From Synergistaceae bacterium (GTDB lineage Bacteria; Synergistota; Synergistia; Synergistales; Synergistaceae): a DNA stretch of 64,000 nucleotides. Positions 52,892-61,359 of this stretch are shown here, piece by piece; positions within the stretch are counted from its first letter, which is position 1, and each line of letters begins with the position of its first letter. The notes under the pieces are model-generated. The model was not told the DNA's origin. It ran no database searches and was given only the letters and a program-made list of their open reading frames with translations. The position numbers were made by a program, and so were the translations under genes. The stretch covers positions 1 to 64,000 of the forward strand of contig JAUNJZ010000002.1 of NCBI GenBank assembly GCA_030533085.1. The letters run 5' to 3'.

Positions 52892-55677
52892 TTTTCGAGC
52901 GTCACACTCACGCTGTCTGTTATAACGGATGTATCATCAGCGTCGTCGCCATTCCCCATGTCGTTGATAAGTGCGCCGCCGCTCAGCATCCGCACCATTC
53001 CTTCGCCGGAATTATTGACCAGGGCGGAGGAACTTCCGTATACGATGCTTTGTTCCTCTGCCGGCGAGGAGCCGAATACCTCAACGTTGCTTCCTGATAT
53101 GGAACTTACATTCAGCTCAACGGAAGAATATCCGGAGACGCCGCTGTATCTGCCGCCGCCAAAGTAAGATCCGCTTCCGCCTATGCCGCCCTCCACAACA
53201 AGCCGTGTGTCTCCGGTAGTATTGGCGCGCCCGCCGCCGTGGAACCAGCCGCCGCTCCATTCGCTCTGGCGGCCGGAGAATATCAGCTTCAGCGACGAGC
53301 CGTCAGAGGGTTCATTGCGGTCGCTGCCGCCCATAATACTACCCCAGATGTAATTGTAAGTACCAGTCAGAAGATTTCCGTCACAGAGGCCCTCTTTTAC
53401 CTTATAGTACTCCACTCCCGAGAGCAATATTCTGGTGCTTGATGAAGAGGCGGTCGCAGCCCAGTAGTTGCCTCTTACGCTGCCGCTGATAACATAAGAG
53501 TCCAGAAGGTTTCCGTTCGAAACGTCTCCTGAATAGATCTCCGTATCGAAGATGATACGCCTGCCTTTAAAGCCAAAGCGCTCCATAAGCATACCAGGAA
53601 CAGCCGTTTTAAGTTTAGCACGGCCGGAGGAATCGCCTTTCACGTTCAGCTGCATGTTCTCATTATTGACAATGATACAGGCCTGGTCGCCGCTGGCTAT
53701 AAAGTCGCCTGAGACGGTCATGCGCCTATAATCCCCCAGTAAAGAACCAGCGTTAAGCGTGCCCGCCAGTATCACTTTGTTGCATTCGATGTTATTTACA
53801 AAGTTGAAGACCGTTCCGGCTGGTATTTCCAGCACGTCGTATACCTTCGGTTCGTAACCGCCAACCTCGACTTCCCCTTTACGAGTGCCATTGACATAAA
53901 GGTCAAACTTTACCGTTCCATTACCGCTGTTGCTAACTATATAAGAGTTGAAATTTTCCGGTACGTCGAGCCGTACCGTGCCGTTGACATCGCCTGTTAT
54001 GTCCAGATGGCAATCGCTGCTGGTGATAACTATTCTCGCCTCATCAGACTTCTTGTTGATGTCGCCAAGCCGTACAAATCCGCCTTCGATGCTTAAAGTA
54101 CCGGCCAGATCAAGGCTGGATACGCTGATGCTGCCCCAGCTCTGGTCATAACCTACCCTTAAAGTACTCCCGGAAGCGATGGAAAGCTTTGCATTGTTGT
54201 ACAGACTGGTAACGGAAACGTCGCTCGCATCGCCTATGGTTATCTCGTCAAAGCCGCTGATATACGGATAATAAATATCGGACGGAGCGAAGGTCGCTTT
54301 CACGTTGGAAAATACGAGATACGATTTCCCCAACACGGAACGCCAGGCTTCGTTGTAATATCCTTGGCTTTGACCATAAAAGGATATATGAGAAACGGGA
54401 GAGCCTGTGACATTTTTCACCGTAATTACAGCGTCTCCTGAGACTACGGGATACTTTGTGGATCCATATTCCTCTTCTCCTCCCGCATTTACGCCATATC
54501 TGATCGCGCTCAGCCCTGCATCGCCGTTAATCGTGATATCAACTGCACCGACACTGTTTTCAAATGTAGCGTTGTCACCACCGCCGCCGCCATAAATATA
54601 GTCAACTGCTCCGCTGTTTATGGTTATCCGTGCCGTCCCTTTCACGACGCTTTTCACTGTGCCCTCAGACAGCCCATTGGTATATCCGCCCCCATAAATG
54701 GAACAGAAATTATCGTTAAGCATGCCGTTTTCCAACACTGCGCCGTTAAGCGTGATATTGCTGTCTCCCTCTATTTCGGAAATGGAAACGCGGCCGCTGC
54801 CCCCAGAAACATCGCCGCCGCCGTAGACGCCTCCATAAACGCCCCCAATAATCCCTCCATTCAGGAATATATTGCTCTCACCAATTGAAATGCGGCCGCT
54901 GTCCAGTATCTGTCCGCCGCCATAAATGGCATCGGCTATTTTCTGCCCGTCAGATCCGTCGCCATTAACATTGATAATACTTTTGCCAGTTATTTGTATC
55001 TTTGAATCGTTGTGTGGGTAGACGTCACCGCTCATATAACTCCCGTCAATAAGTCCCCCGCCGTATATGATAACTATACCAGAACCCGATGACGGCGCCG
55101 TAAGGTCGTCAATGTTGATCGTGCTGTCGCCATTGACAGTCGTTCTCTTAGCACCCAGAGAATTCCATCTCCAGTCGTCCGTCCCAATCGAGGAAACGCC
55201 TGTTATATCTAAATAAGAACTGAGGTTTTCTGCCAGTCTTAACTTCTTAATGTTAAGGAGTACGTTGCCGGTAATGCTTCCCTCTGCGGAGCCTCCATTT
55301 ATGCGCGAAGCGTAATGATCATCATCATAGTTGTATTCAACCGCGCCGCTGACATTAATTTCCGTCTCTACGCTGCCTTTTACGTCGCCGCTCTCCGCGC
55401 CGCCGTAGTATGTCAGCCCACTAATCCTGTCCGACTCGCCGTTCGCGGTAAACGAAACCTTATAGTCGCCTTCCATTCCATCAGCTCCCGGCGCTCCGTA
55501 AACGGTGACATTACTGACGTCGCCGCTTATTACCGGGCTGATCCCATAGTAGGTCTGACCGCTTTCGACTACCGCCGCGGGCCTGACAGTGGTATCGGCA
55601 CGGCTGAAGAGTGCGCCGAAGACAATAAGCATAAAAATCATGCATAACAAAATGCTGTCACGATATTTTAACTTCAC
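52873..55677 (-). CDS. N-terminal part of a giant dockerin surface protein (before the frameshift)
   Basis: Starts with GTG at 55677 (GGAGGAA upstream) and a signal peptide (ILLCMIFMLIVFGALFSRADT). The remainder is Gly/Asn/Ser-rich, beta-helix-like repeat sequence (for example IYGGGYTNGLSEGTVKSVVK and GGSAEGSITGNVLLNIKKL), as in autotransporter-like adhesins. As it stands the frame ends at 52873, five codons after the last sensible residues (SVTLEK), and lacks dockerin and tail. One extra A in the run at 52892-52895, or a -1 shift on GAA AAG G, would join it to the next part as a protein of about 1,924 residues. Without that the product would be secreted but not anchored. Confidence 0.82.
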   Translation of the reverse strand: MKLKYRDSILLCMIFMLIVFGALFSRADTTVRPAAVVESGQTYYGISPVISGDVSNVTVYGAPGADGMEGDYKVSFTANGESDRISGLTYYGGAESGDVKGSVETEINVSGAVEYNYDDDHYASRINGGSAEGSITGNVLLNIKKLRLAENLSSYLDITGVSSIGTDDWRWNSLGAKRTTVNGDSTINIDDLTAPSSGSGIVIIYGGGLIDGSYMSGDVYPHNDSKIQITGKSIINVNGDGSDGQKIADAIYGGGQILDSGRISIGESNIFLNGGIIGGVYGGVYGGGDVSGGSGRVSISEIEGDSNITLNGAVLENGMLNDNFCSIYGGGYTNGLSEGTVKSVVKGTARITINSGAVDYIYGGGGGDNATFENSVGAVDITINGDAGLSAIRYGVNAGGEEEYGSTKYPVVSGDAVITVKNVTGSPVSHISFYGQSQGYYNEAWRSVLGKSYLVFSNVKATFAPSDIYYPYISGFDEITIGDASDVSVTSLYNNAKLSIASGSTLRVGYDQSWGSISVSSLDLAGTLSIEGGFVRLGDINKKSDEARIVITSSDCHLDITGDVNGTVRLDVPENFNSYIVSNSGNGTVKFDLYVNGTRKGEVEVGGYEPKVYDVLEIPAGTVFNFVNNIECNKVILAGTLNAGSLLGDYRRMTVSGDFIASGDQACIIVNNENMQLNVKGDSSGRAKLKTAVPGMLMERFGFKGRRIIFDTEIYSGDVSNGNLLDSYVISGSVRGNYWAATASSSSTRILLSGVEYYKVKEGLCDGNLLTGTYNYIWGSIMGGSDRNEPSDGSSLKLIFSGRQSEWSGGWFHGGGRANTTGDTRLVVEGGIGGSGSYFGGGRYSGVSGYSSVELNVSSISGSNVEVFGSSPAEEQSIVYGSSSALVNNSGEGMVRMLSGGALINDMGNGDDADDTSVITDSVSVTLEKAASTG

Positions 55678-55925
55678 AGAACTTCCTCCCCATACAGGTT
55701 ATAGTCCGGTTACAACCGCATATACATGGCGCACGGAACGCGGTTGAACAAATCGACCGACAACGAAAATCCAGCTTACACTTTTCTCAGAATGCCCCCT
55801 TCCAGTCCGGCAGGTATAAAAAAGCCCTGCGTCTTATCGCTATGCGTACAAAAAACTATCTCTACCAGTACTCGTTTTATACAGGGGATTTCTGGTGCTG
55901 TCTTTGGATAGACTGAGAGCCTGCG

Positions 55926-56007
55926 TAAAAGGTAACTGGCTGACATGTCCTCCGCGGATGAAGCCCCTGTAGTTTTGCGCCGCCGTCTTTCAACGGTTTT
56001 GCCTTTA
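55926..56007 (-). ncRNA. Cyclic-di-GMP-I (GEMM) riboswitch
   Basis: On the minus strand this leader follows the GEMM-I consensus. It starts with TAAAGGCAAAACCG, continues with a GAAA-loop hairpin (CCGT, TGAAAG, ACGG) and CGCAAA, then GGGGCTT, a P3 stem (GGCT with AGCC) and CAGCCAGTTACC, and closes by pairing TAAAGG with CCTTTTA. This aligns with the GGCAAACC, GACGCAAAGCC and GUUACC landmarks of the family. It lies about 250 bases upstream of the GTG of the giant dockerin gene, on the same strand. The expression platform is not clear; T-rich stretches lie at about 55852 and 55818. Whether c-di-GMP turns the gene on or off cannot be told. Confidence 0.85.
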
Positions 56008-56091
56008 TCTTCTTCTTTTCTTGCTGTGATAAGTGTAAATAATCGTATGAAAAAATTATTTACGTGAAATCATTCTACATCAATAGCATAC

Positions 56092-56149
56092 TTTTGTCTA
56101 CTACAGGATTATACATTTTGTCTATAAAAATCCAACGCCATCCTGTAGT
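56092..56149 (+). promoter_or_regulatory. Putative operator upstream of the XRE regulator
   Basis: Two direct copies of TTTTGTCTA (56092-56100 and 56116-56124) and a 10-bp inverted repeat, ACTACAGGAT (56100-56109) with ATCCTGTAGT (56140-56149). This cluster lies just before the XRE start and may be its own binding site. The rest of 55678-56174 holds the riboswitch leader and no other gene. Confidence 0.5.
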
Positions 56150-56174
56150 CTTTCAAAAATGGCAGGTGAAACGA

Positions 56175-56576
56175 ATGGCAATTGGCGACAGGTTGAAGAT
56201 AAGCAGGGAGCGGATGGGATGGAGTCAGTATCGCATGGAGGAAGAATCGGGCTATTCCCGCAATTCGATCATTAACTGGGAGACCGGCGTAAGGGTGCCG
56301 AGGGCGGATATTCTGGCAGAGCTGGCAAAGCTGCTCAACACCACCGTAGCCTATCTCGCGGGCGAGAGCGACGAGCATTCCCCAGCCGAAGCGCCGGCGG
56401 AAAAGCGCGATGAAGGCGATACCGCTGAAAAAAATTCCCCTCTGTTGAATCTTGTTTTTGTCTTTGAGGCGTTGAAGCGCAGTTCGAGCAAAATGAGCGC
56501 GGAAGAAAAGAACGCCGTCACGTCGCTTCTAAAAGCATGTCTGCATGAGGTCGAAAAGAATAATTTTTCTGCTTAA
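56175..56576 (+). CDS. XRE-family (Cro/CI-like) transcriptional regulator
   Basis: DNA-binding regulator, 133 residues from the preferred start (MAIGDRLK). The helix-turn-helix (RLKISRERMGWSQYRMEEES, then GYSRNSIINWETGVRVP) covers residues 6-45. A conserved NTTVAYLAGESDE segment follows, then a charged linker and a helical C-terminus (about 90-133). A longer frame to 56064 covers the repeats of the putative operator and is unlikely. It is divergent from the c-di-GMP-riboswitch surface gene, so it could control that gene as well as itself. Confidence 0.85.
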   Translation: MAIGDRLKISRERMGWSQYRMEEESGYSRNSIINWETGVRVPRADILAELAKLLNTTVAYLAGESDEHSPAEAPAEKRDEGDTAEKNSPLLNLVFVFEALKRSSSKMSAEEKNAVTSLLKACLHEVEKNNFSA

Positions 56577-56639
56577 TTATAATGACAGCAAACGATTGTT
56601 GGCTATACTGAAAAGATGCTTTTTTGCAAATATACGCCT

Positions 56640-57221
56640 CTAATCCCTTATCATAACGATCATCGAGATTTTTACATATTTTTCCTTCAGCTCTTCAAGC
56701 TCTTCGTTTCGCAGGCGGATACAGCCTTCGGTGGCGTTTTTGCCTATTGAATCGGGGTCGTGCGTTCCGTGTATGCCGATGCCGCGCCAGGGGGTTTTGA
56801 GGCGGATGAACCATGGGCCGTAAGCCCCTTTGATTTCGCCTTTTCCGTCTTTGAAGTCGTGCGTCCAGCCGGAGGCTTTCTGTATCTGCGACACGCTGAA
56901 TATCCCTGTCGGCGTTCGGCAGTCGCCCGCTTTTTCTTTTTGTCCGGGGTTGCGACCGGTGGCGACGGCGCAGCTTTTGACAATTTTTCCATTTCGGACG
57001 ACGAATAGCCGTTTCTCACCTTTTCTTATCAGCAGCCATTCTTCATCTACGCCGCCGAGAAGGGACTCGACGGCGGCGGATTCCTCTTCCGAAACAGCTT
57101 CAAGCGGCTGCGGCCAGGCGGCGCAGGCCGGAAAGGATATGATGAGGAGCAGAATAAGCAAAAGGCGCGCGCACTTTTTTACAGCTCTCTTTTTTGTCAT
57201 TTTCCAGAACTGCAATTTCAT
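56640..57221 (-). CDS. L,D-transpeptidase (YkuD family)
   Basis: Cell-wall cross-linking enzyme, 193 residues. An N-terminal hydrophobic segment (LLLILLLIISFPACAAW) is a signal peptide or, given the Cys, possibly a lipoprotein signal with an atypical box. The YkuD domain starts at EEWLLIRKGEKRLFVV. The catalytic motif is IHGTHDPDSIGKNATEGCIR with the Cys nucleophile, and GIGIHG supplies the histidine. It forms 3-3 links in peptidoglycan or attaches proteins to it. It lies 33 bases after the FAA-family gene, perhaps in one transcript. Confidence 0.92.
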   Translation of the reverse strand: MKLQFWKMTKKRAVKKCARLLLILLLIISFPACAAWPQPLEAVSEEESAAVESLLGGVDEEWLLIRKGEKRLFVVRNGKIVKSCAVATGRNPGQKEKAGDCRTPTGIFSVSQIQKASGWTHDFKDGKGEIKGAYGPWFIRLKTPWRGIGIHGTHDPDSIGKNATEGCIRLRNEELEELKEKYVKISMIVMIRD

Positions 57222-57254
57222 GCCTCGCGCCTCCTGTCTATTTTAAGCGGCGGC

Positions 57255-58052
57255 TTATTCGCCGCAGATGTTTTTCAGCACGCCGATCTGCGTTACCTCA
57301 ACCTCTATCAGGTCGCCGGCTTTTATCTCGCCTACCCCCTGCGGAGTGCCGGTGGATATCACGTCGCCCTCTTCCAGCGTTGCGAAGCGGCTGATGTGCG
57401 ATATGAGCCGCGGTATCGGGAATATCATCTGTTCTATCGCGGCGTCCTGCACGACTTTGCCGTTCAGCCGCGTCGTCACGCGCGTCTCCGGCGGCAGCTG
57501 CTTCGTCACAAGTATGGCGGGGCCTATTGGGGCAAAGCTGTCGAAGCTTTTCGAGCGCATCCACTGGCCGTCTTTGTTTTGCAGCGCGCGCGCCGTCACG
57601 TCGTTCATTATGGTGTAGCCCAGTATGTGGTCGTAGGCTTCTTCCTCGCTGATGTTTTTGCCGCCTTTGCCTATCACGACAGCCAGCTCTCCCTCGTAGT
57701 GGATGACGCCGGCCCAGGCGGGTATGCGGATGAATTCTCCCGCTCCTATTATCGCCGAGGTTGATTTAAGGAACACCATCGGCTCCTCCGGTATGTCATG
57801 TTCAAGCTCTTTCACATGCCCTACGTAGTTGCGCCCTATGCACCAGAGCTTTTTCGGCGTCAGCGGGGGCAGGAATTTTACTCTGTCCACCGGGTAGCTG
57901 AGCCGTATCTGCGAGGTTATTCCGGTAAAGGGATCTCCCTCTACTATGTCCACGGAGCTTCCGCGTATCTGTCCGCTGTAGCTGCGGCCGTCCACCATGA
58001 AGCGGCAATATTGTACGGGCGTCTCTTTTCTGACCACTGTTATTTCCCCCAT
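57255..58052 (-). CDS. Fumarylacetoacetate hydrolase family protein
   Basis: Hydrolase or isomerase/decarboxylase of the FAH superfamily, 265 residues. The hallmark stretch is present: LWCIGRNYVGHVKELEHD, VHYEGELAVVIGKG-like IHYEGELAVVIGKG (metal ligands Glu/Glu) and DVTARALQNKDGQW. A STGTPQGVGEIKAGD motif lies near the end. The family acts on 2-keto-3-deoxy acids or beta-diketones in catabolic routes. Its start overlaps the stop of the aminotransferase gene by one base, so they are coupled, but no common pathway is evident. Confidence 0.88.
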   Translation of the reverse strand: MGEITVVRKETPVQYCRFMVDGRSYSGQIRGSSVDIVEGDPFTGITSQIRLSYPVDRVKFLPPLTPKKLWCIGRNYVGHVKELEHDIPEEPMVFLKSTSAIIGAGEFIRIPAWAGVIHYEGELAVVIGKGGKNISEEEAYDHILGYTIMNDVTARALQNKDGQWMRSKSFDSFAPIGPAILVTKQLPPETRVTTRLNGKVVQDAAIEQMIFPIPRLISHISRFATLEEGDVISTGTPQGVGEIKAGDLIEVEVTQIGVLKNICGE

Positions 58053-59233
58053 TATCCTTTATTTTCTCTTTTGTCGAGCGCGTCCGCTATGCGTTCGAGC
58101 CCCTCTTTGAGCTGCGCGCGCGTCGTACCGATGTTGATCCGCGCAAAGCCGTCGCCCGCCTCTCCGAACCATGAGCCGGGGTCGAGCGCCACCTTCGCTT
58201 CGTTGACAAGGAAGTCCGTCAGCGATTTATCGTCGAAGCCGTAGCCGCGGAAGTCTATCCAGAATATGTATGTCCCCTCCGGATGATCCATGTGAGCTTT
58301 GGGCATTCTCTCTTTGATAAAGGCTTCCGTGTAATCGCGGTTGGCTTCCAGATACTTCATCAGCTCTTTGTGCCATTCGCCGCCTTTGCCGTAGGCCGCC
58401 TCCATGGCCGCGATGCCCAGTATGTTTATTGAATTGAGGTGGAATCTTTCTATGACCGATATGTATATTCCGCGCAGCAGTTCGTCGGGAATGATCGCGA
58501 CGGAGGCTTTCATTCCGGCGATGTTGAAGGTTTTGCTCGGGGCTATGAAGGTCACCGTGCGTTTTTCCATGCCGGGAAGCGAGCCTATGCAGATATGTTT
58601 CGCGTCGCTGAATACAAGGTCCTGATGTATTTCGTCGGAGATTATTATCATATTCTTCCGCACGGCGATATCAGCCAGCTTTTCAAGCTCTTCGCGGCTC
58701 CATACGCGCGCCACAGGGTTGTGCGGGCTGCACAGTATCAGCGTCCGGCAGGTCGGCGTGACGAGCTTTTCCAGCCCCTCAAAGTCCATCGTGTAGCGTC
58801 CGTTCTCATATATGAGCGGATTTTCAGCGATGATGCGTCCGGCTTCGCGCACAGTGCGGTAGAACGGCTTATATACCGGCGTCTGGATGATTATATGGTC
58901 TCCAGGTTTCGTCAGCCCCATCACCGCGAAGGAAAGCCCCGCCACCACTCCGGGAGCCCAGCTTATCGCCTCCGGCGCAAATTCCCAGCCGTAATGCTCC
59001 TTTTCCCAGGCGCATATTGCCGCGCGAAGAGAATCGGGCATTATGGGATAGCCAAGCGCCCCCTCGTCGACCTTTTTATGTATCGCTTCCAGTATCTCAG
59101 GCGCGGCGGGGAAATCCATATCCGCCACCCACATGGCAAGCAGGTCGTCGCGCCCGAAGTCGTCTTTCAGGCCGTCCCACTTCTCGCAGTCCGTGCCGCG
59201 CCTCTCCATATATTTATCGAAATCATATTTCAT
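58052..59233 (-). CDS. MalY/PatB-type PLP aminotransferase (cystathionine beta-lyase like)
   Basis: Pyridoxal-phosphate enzyme of 393 residues. It opens with FDKYMERRGTDCEKWD and WVADMDFPAAPEI, both hallmarks of the MalY/PatB group. The lysine that binds PLP is in APSKTFNIAGMKAS, with the cofactor Asp/Tyr in ISDEIHQDLVF. PatB-like proteins split cystathionine or cysteine to give pyruvate and ammonia; transamination is also possible. It is first in an operon with the FAH-family gene. Confidence 0.9.
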   Translation of the reverse strand: MKYDFDKYMERRGTDCEKWDGLKDDFGRDDLLAMWVADMDFPAAPEILEAIHKKVDEGALGYPIMPDSLRAAICAWEKEHYGWEFAPEAISWAPGVVAGLSFAVMGLTKPGDHIIIQTPVYKPFYRTVREAGRIIAENPLIYENGRYTMDFEGLEKLVTPTCRTLILCSPHNPVARVWSREELEKLADIAVRKNMIIISDEIHQDLVFSDAKHICIGSLPGMEKRTVTFIAPSKTFNIAGMKASVAIIPDELLRGIYISVIERFHLNSINILGIAAMEAAYGKGGEWHKELMKYLEANRDYTEAFIKERMPKAHMDHPEGTYIFWIDFRGYGFDDKSLTDFLVNEAKVALDPGSWFGEAGDGFARINIGTTRAQLKEGLERIADALDKRENKG

Positions 59234-59442
59234 AACAAGCCTCCCGCAATCATGGCATTTGCCGTATTTTTATAATCTATTTTCCGCTTTATTTTATCTA
59301 TATGCAAGCGGAAAATTAAGGTAGAATAGAAAAAACAGAGTCCGGACGGCGCGGCCGGAAGTTACCGGCGCGGCCTTTTCCTTTTGCCGCCGCTTTTATG
59401 CCGCTCTTCCGGCCGGATATCAAGATTCAGGAGGAGTTTTCA

Positions 59443-61275
59443 ATGAAGTCCGAGATAGAAAGAGAAATTGAACTGGGGCGCGGCTCCGTGCTGCCGGAAC
59501 GGGCGGATATCCCGCAGTCCTACAAGTGGAGGCTTGAGGATATCTATCCCTCGCAGGAGGAATGGGAGGCGGCGTTCGCATCGATCAAGGGGAGGCTGCC
59601 GGAGCTTGCGGCTTTCAAGGGTACGCTGGCGCGTTCGCCGGAGCGGCTGGCCGAGCTTTTCAAGCTGCGCGACGAGATAGCGCAGGAGCTGGGAAAGCTC
59701 TTCGTCTACGCGAATATGAAGAGCCACGAAGATACGGGGGATTCAAAATATCAGGGGCCCGCGAACCGCATATCAGCCCTTTCGGTGGAGTTTTCGGCGC
59801 AGGCCAGCTACATAACGCCGGAGATCCTTGAAATGGATGATGAAAGCTTGAATGCCTTCGCCGCCGCTCCGGCGCTGGCGGAATATTCCTTTCCGCTGAA
59901 GGAGCTGCTGCGTCAGAAGGCTCATGTCCTCTCCGAGAAGGAGGAGCTGATACTGGCCCGTTCAGTAGATATGGCGCAGACGGCCGACAACGCCTTTTCC
60001 ATGCTCACCAACGCCGATATGGAATTTCCATCCATACACAACGAAGAGGGACGCAAGGTTGACATGTCGGAAGAACGCGCCGTCTCCTATCTGCGTTCGC
60101 CGAAGCGCTCCGTGCGGAAAGCTGCCTTCGCGTCGCTCTACAAGCCGTACGGAAAGATGAAGAACACACTCGGCGCGACCTTCGACGGAATGCTCAGAAC
60201 GTCGCGCTTTTACGCGGAGTGCCGCGGATACGAATCGCCGCTCGCGGCGGCCCTCGACGCCGACAATATACCGCAATCCGTCTATGACAATCTGGTGGAG
60301 ACGCTGGAGAAGAATCTCGCCCCGATGTACCGCTATATGGAGCTGCGCAAAAAGATGCTCGGGTTCAGGTCGCTGCACATGTACGACCTTTATGTGCCGC
60401 TTGTCGACGACCCCTACGGAGAGATAGCCTGGAGCGAGGCGAAGGAGATGATGTACAAATATCTCGCCCCTCTGGGCGGCGAATATATCGCGCGGATAAG
60501 CGCCGGCATCGGCGAGGGCTGGGCCGACGTCTTCCCAAGCCGCGGCAAACGCAGCGGAGCTTACTCATGGGGAAGCTACGGCACGCATCCATATATTTTC
60601 ATGAATTACACAAATAATCTCAACGACGTGATGACGCTCGTGCATGAAATGGGACACTCGATGCACAGCCTTTACTCGCGTGAAAATCAGCCCTTCGCGA
60701 CGGCGGATTACTGCATATTCACCGCCGAGGTGGCATCCACGACGAACGAGGTGCTTTTCCTCTCCGGGCTGCTCAACGAAACGAAGGGAAGAAAAAAGCG
60801 TCTCTATCTGCTTAACCGACGTCTGGAAAACATCCGCACCACAGTCTACCGTCAGACGATGTTCGCCTCCTTCGAGCGCGAGGTTCACAGCCGCGCGGCG
60901 TCGGGGGGAGACACAACGCCGGATGGGCTGAAAAAGCTGTGGTACGAGCTGAATCGCAAATATTACGGCGCCATGATACTGATAGACGAGCCTCTGAAAA
61001 TGGAATGGGCGCGCATTCCGCATTTTTACAGCCCTTTCTACGTCTATCAGTACGCCACGGGCTTCTCCGCCGCGACGGCGCTCGCCTCGGCCATTCTCAA
61101 AGAGGGAAAGCCGGCGACGGAGAGATATCTGAACTTCCTCACAAAGGGCGGCTCTGACTACCCGATAGAGTTGCTGAAAGGGGCGGGTGTGGACATGAGC
61201 GCGCCGGAGCCGGTCGCCGCCGTCGTCAGGCAGTTTGAAGAGACCTTGGACGAAATGGAAGAGCTTATAAAATAA
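59443..61275 (+). CDS. pepF: Oligoendopeptidase F (M3 family)
   Basis: Zinc metallopeptidase, 610 residues from the preferred start (MKSEIERE, with AGGAGGAG upstream). The catalytic site is LVHEMGHSMHSLY (HExxH), with the third ligand in TAEVASTTNEVLF. The N-terminal PepF domain opens with DIPQSYKWRLEDIYPSQEEW. It acts in the cytoplasm on peptides of about 7-17 residues. Peptide use fits an amino-acid-fermenting organism, which many Synergistota are. It is transcribed alone and followed by a terminator. Confidence 0.94.
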   Translation: MKSEIEREIELGRGSVLPERADIPQSYKWRLEDIYPSQEEWEAAFASIKGRLPELAAFKGTLARSPERLAELFKLRDEIAQELGKLFVYANMKSHEDTGDSKYQGPANRISALSVEFSAQASYITPEILEMDDESLNAFAAAPALAEYSFPLKELLRQKAHVLSEKEELILARSVDMAQTADNAFSMLTNADMEFPSIHNEEGRKVDMSEERAVSYLRSPKRSVRKAAFASLYKPYGKMKNTLGATFDGMLRTSRFYAECRGYESPLAAALDADNIPQSVYDNLVETLEKNLAPMYRYMELRKKMLGFRSLHMYDLYVPLVDDPYGEIAWSEAKEMMYKYLAPLGGEYIARISAGIGEGWADVFPSRGKRSGAYSWGSYGTHPYIFMNYTNNLNDVMTLVHEMGHSMHSLYSRENQPFATADYCIFTAEVASTTNEVLFLSGLLNETKGRKKRLYLLNRRLENIRTTVYRQTMFASFEREVHSRAASGGDTTPDGLKKLWYELNRKYYGAMILIDEPLKMEWARIPHFYSPFYVYQYATGFSAATALASAILKEGKPATERYLNFLTKGGSDYPIELLKGAGVDMSAPEPVAAVVRQFEETLDEMEELIK

Positions 61276-61290
61276 GAGAGCCAGAGAGAG

Positions 61291-61336
61291 AAAACGCCTT
61301 CCTCACCTGAATCGCATCGGCGCGGAGGGCGTTTTT
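61291..61336 (+). terminator. Terminator after pepF
   Basis: AAAACGCCTTCC pairs loosely with GGAGGGCGTTTT, followed by T. Confidence 0.75.
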
Positions 61337-61359
61337 TATATCCGGCGAAAGAGCGGGGA

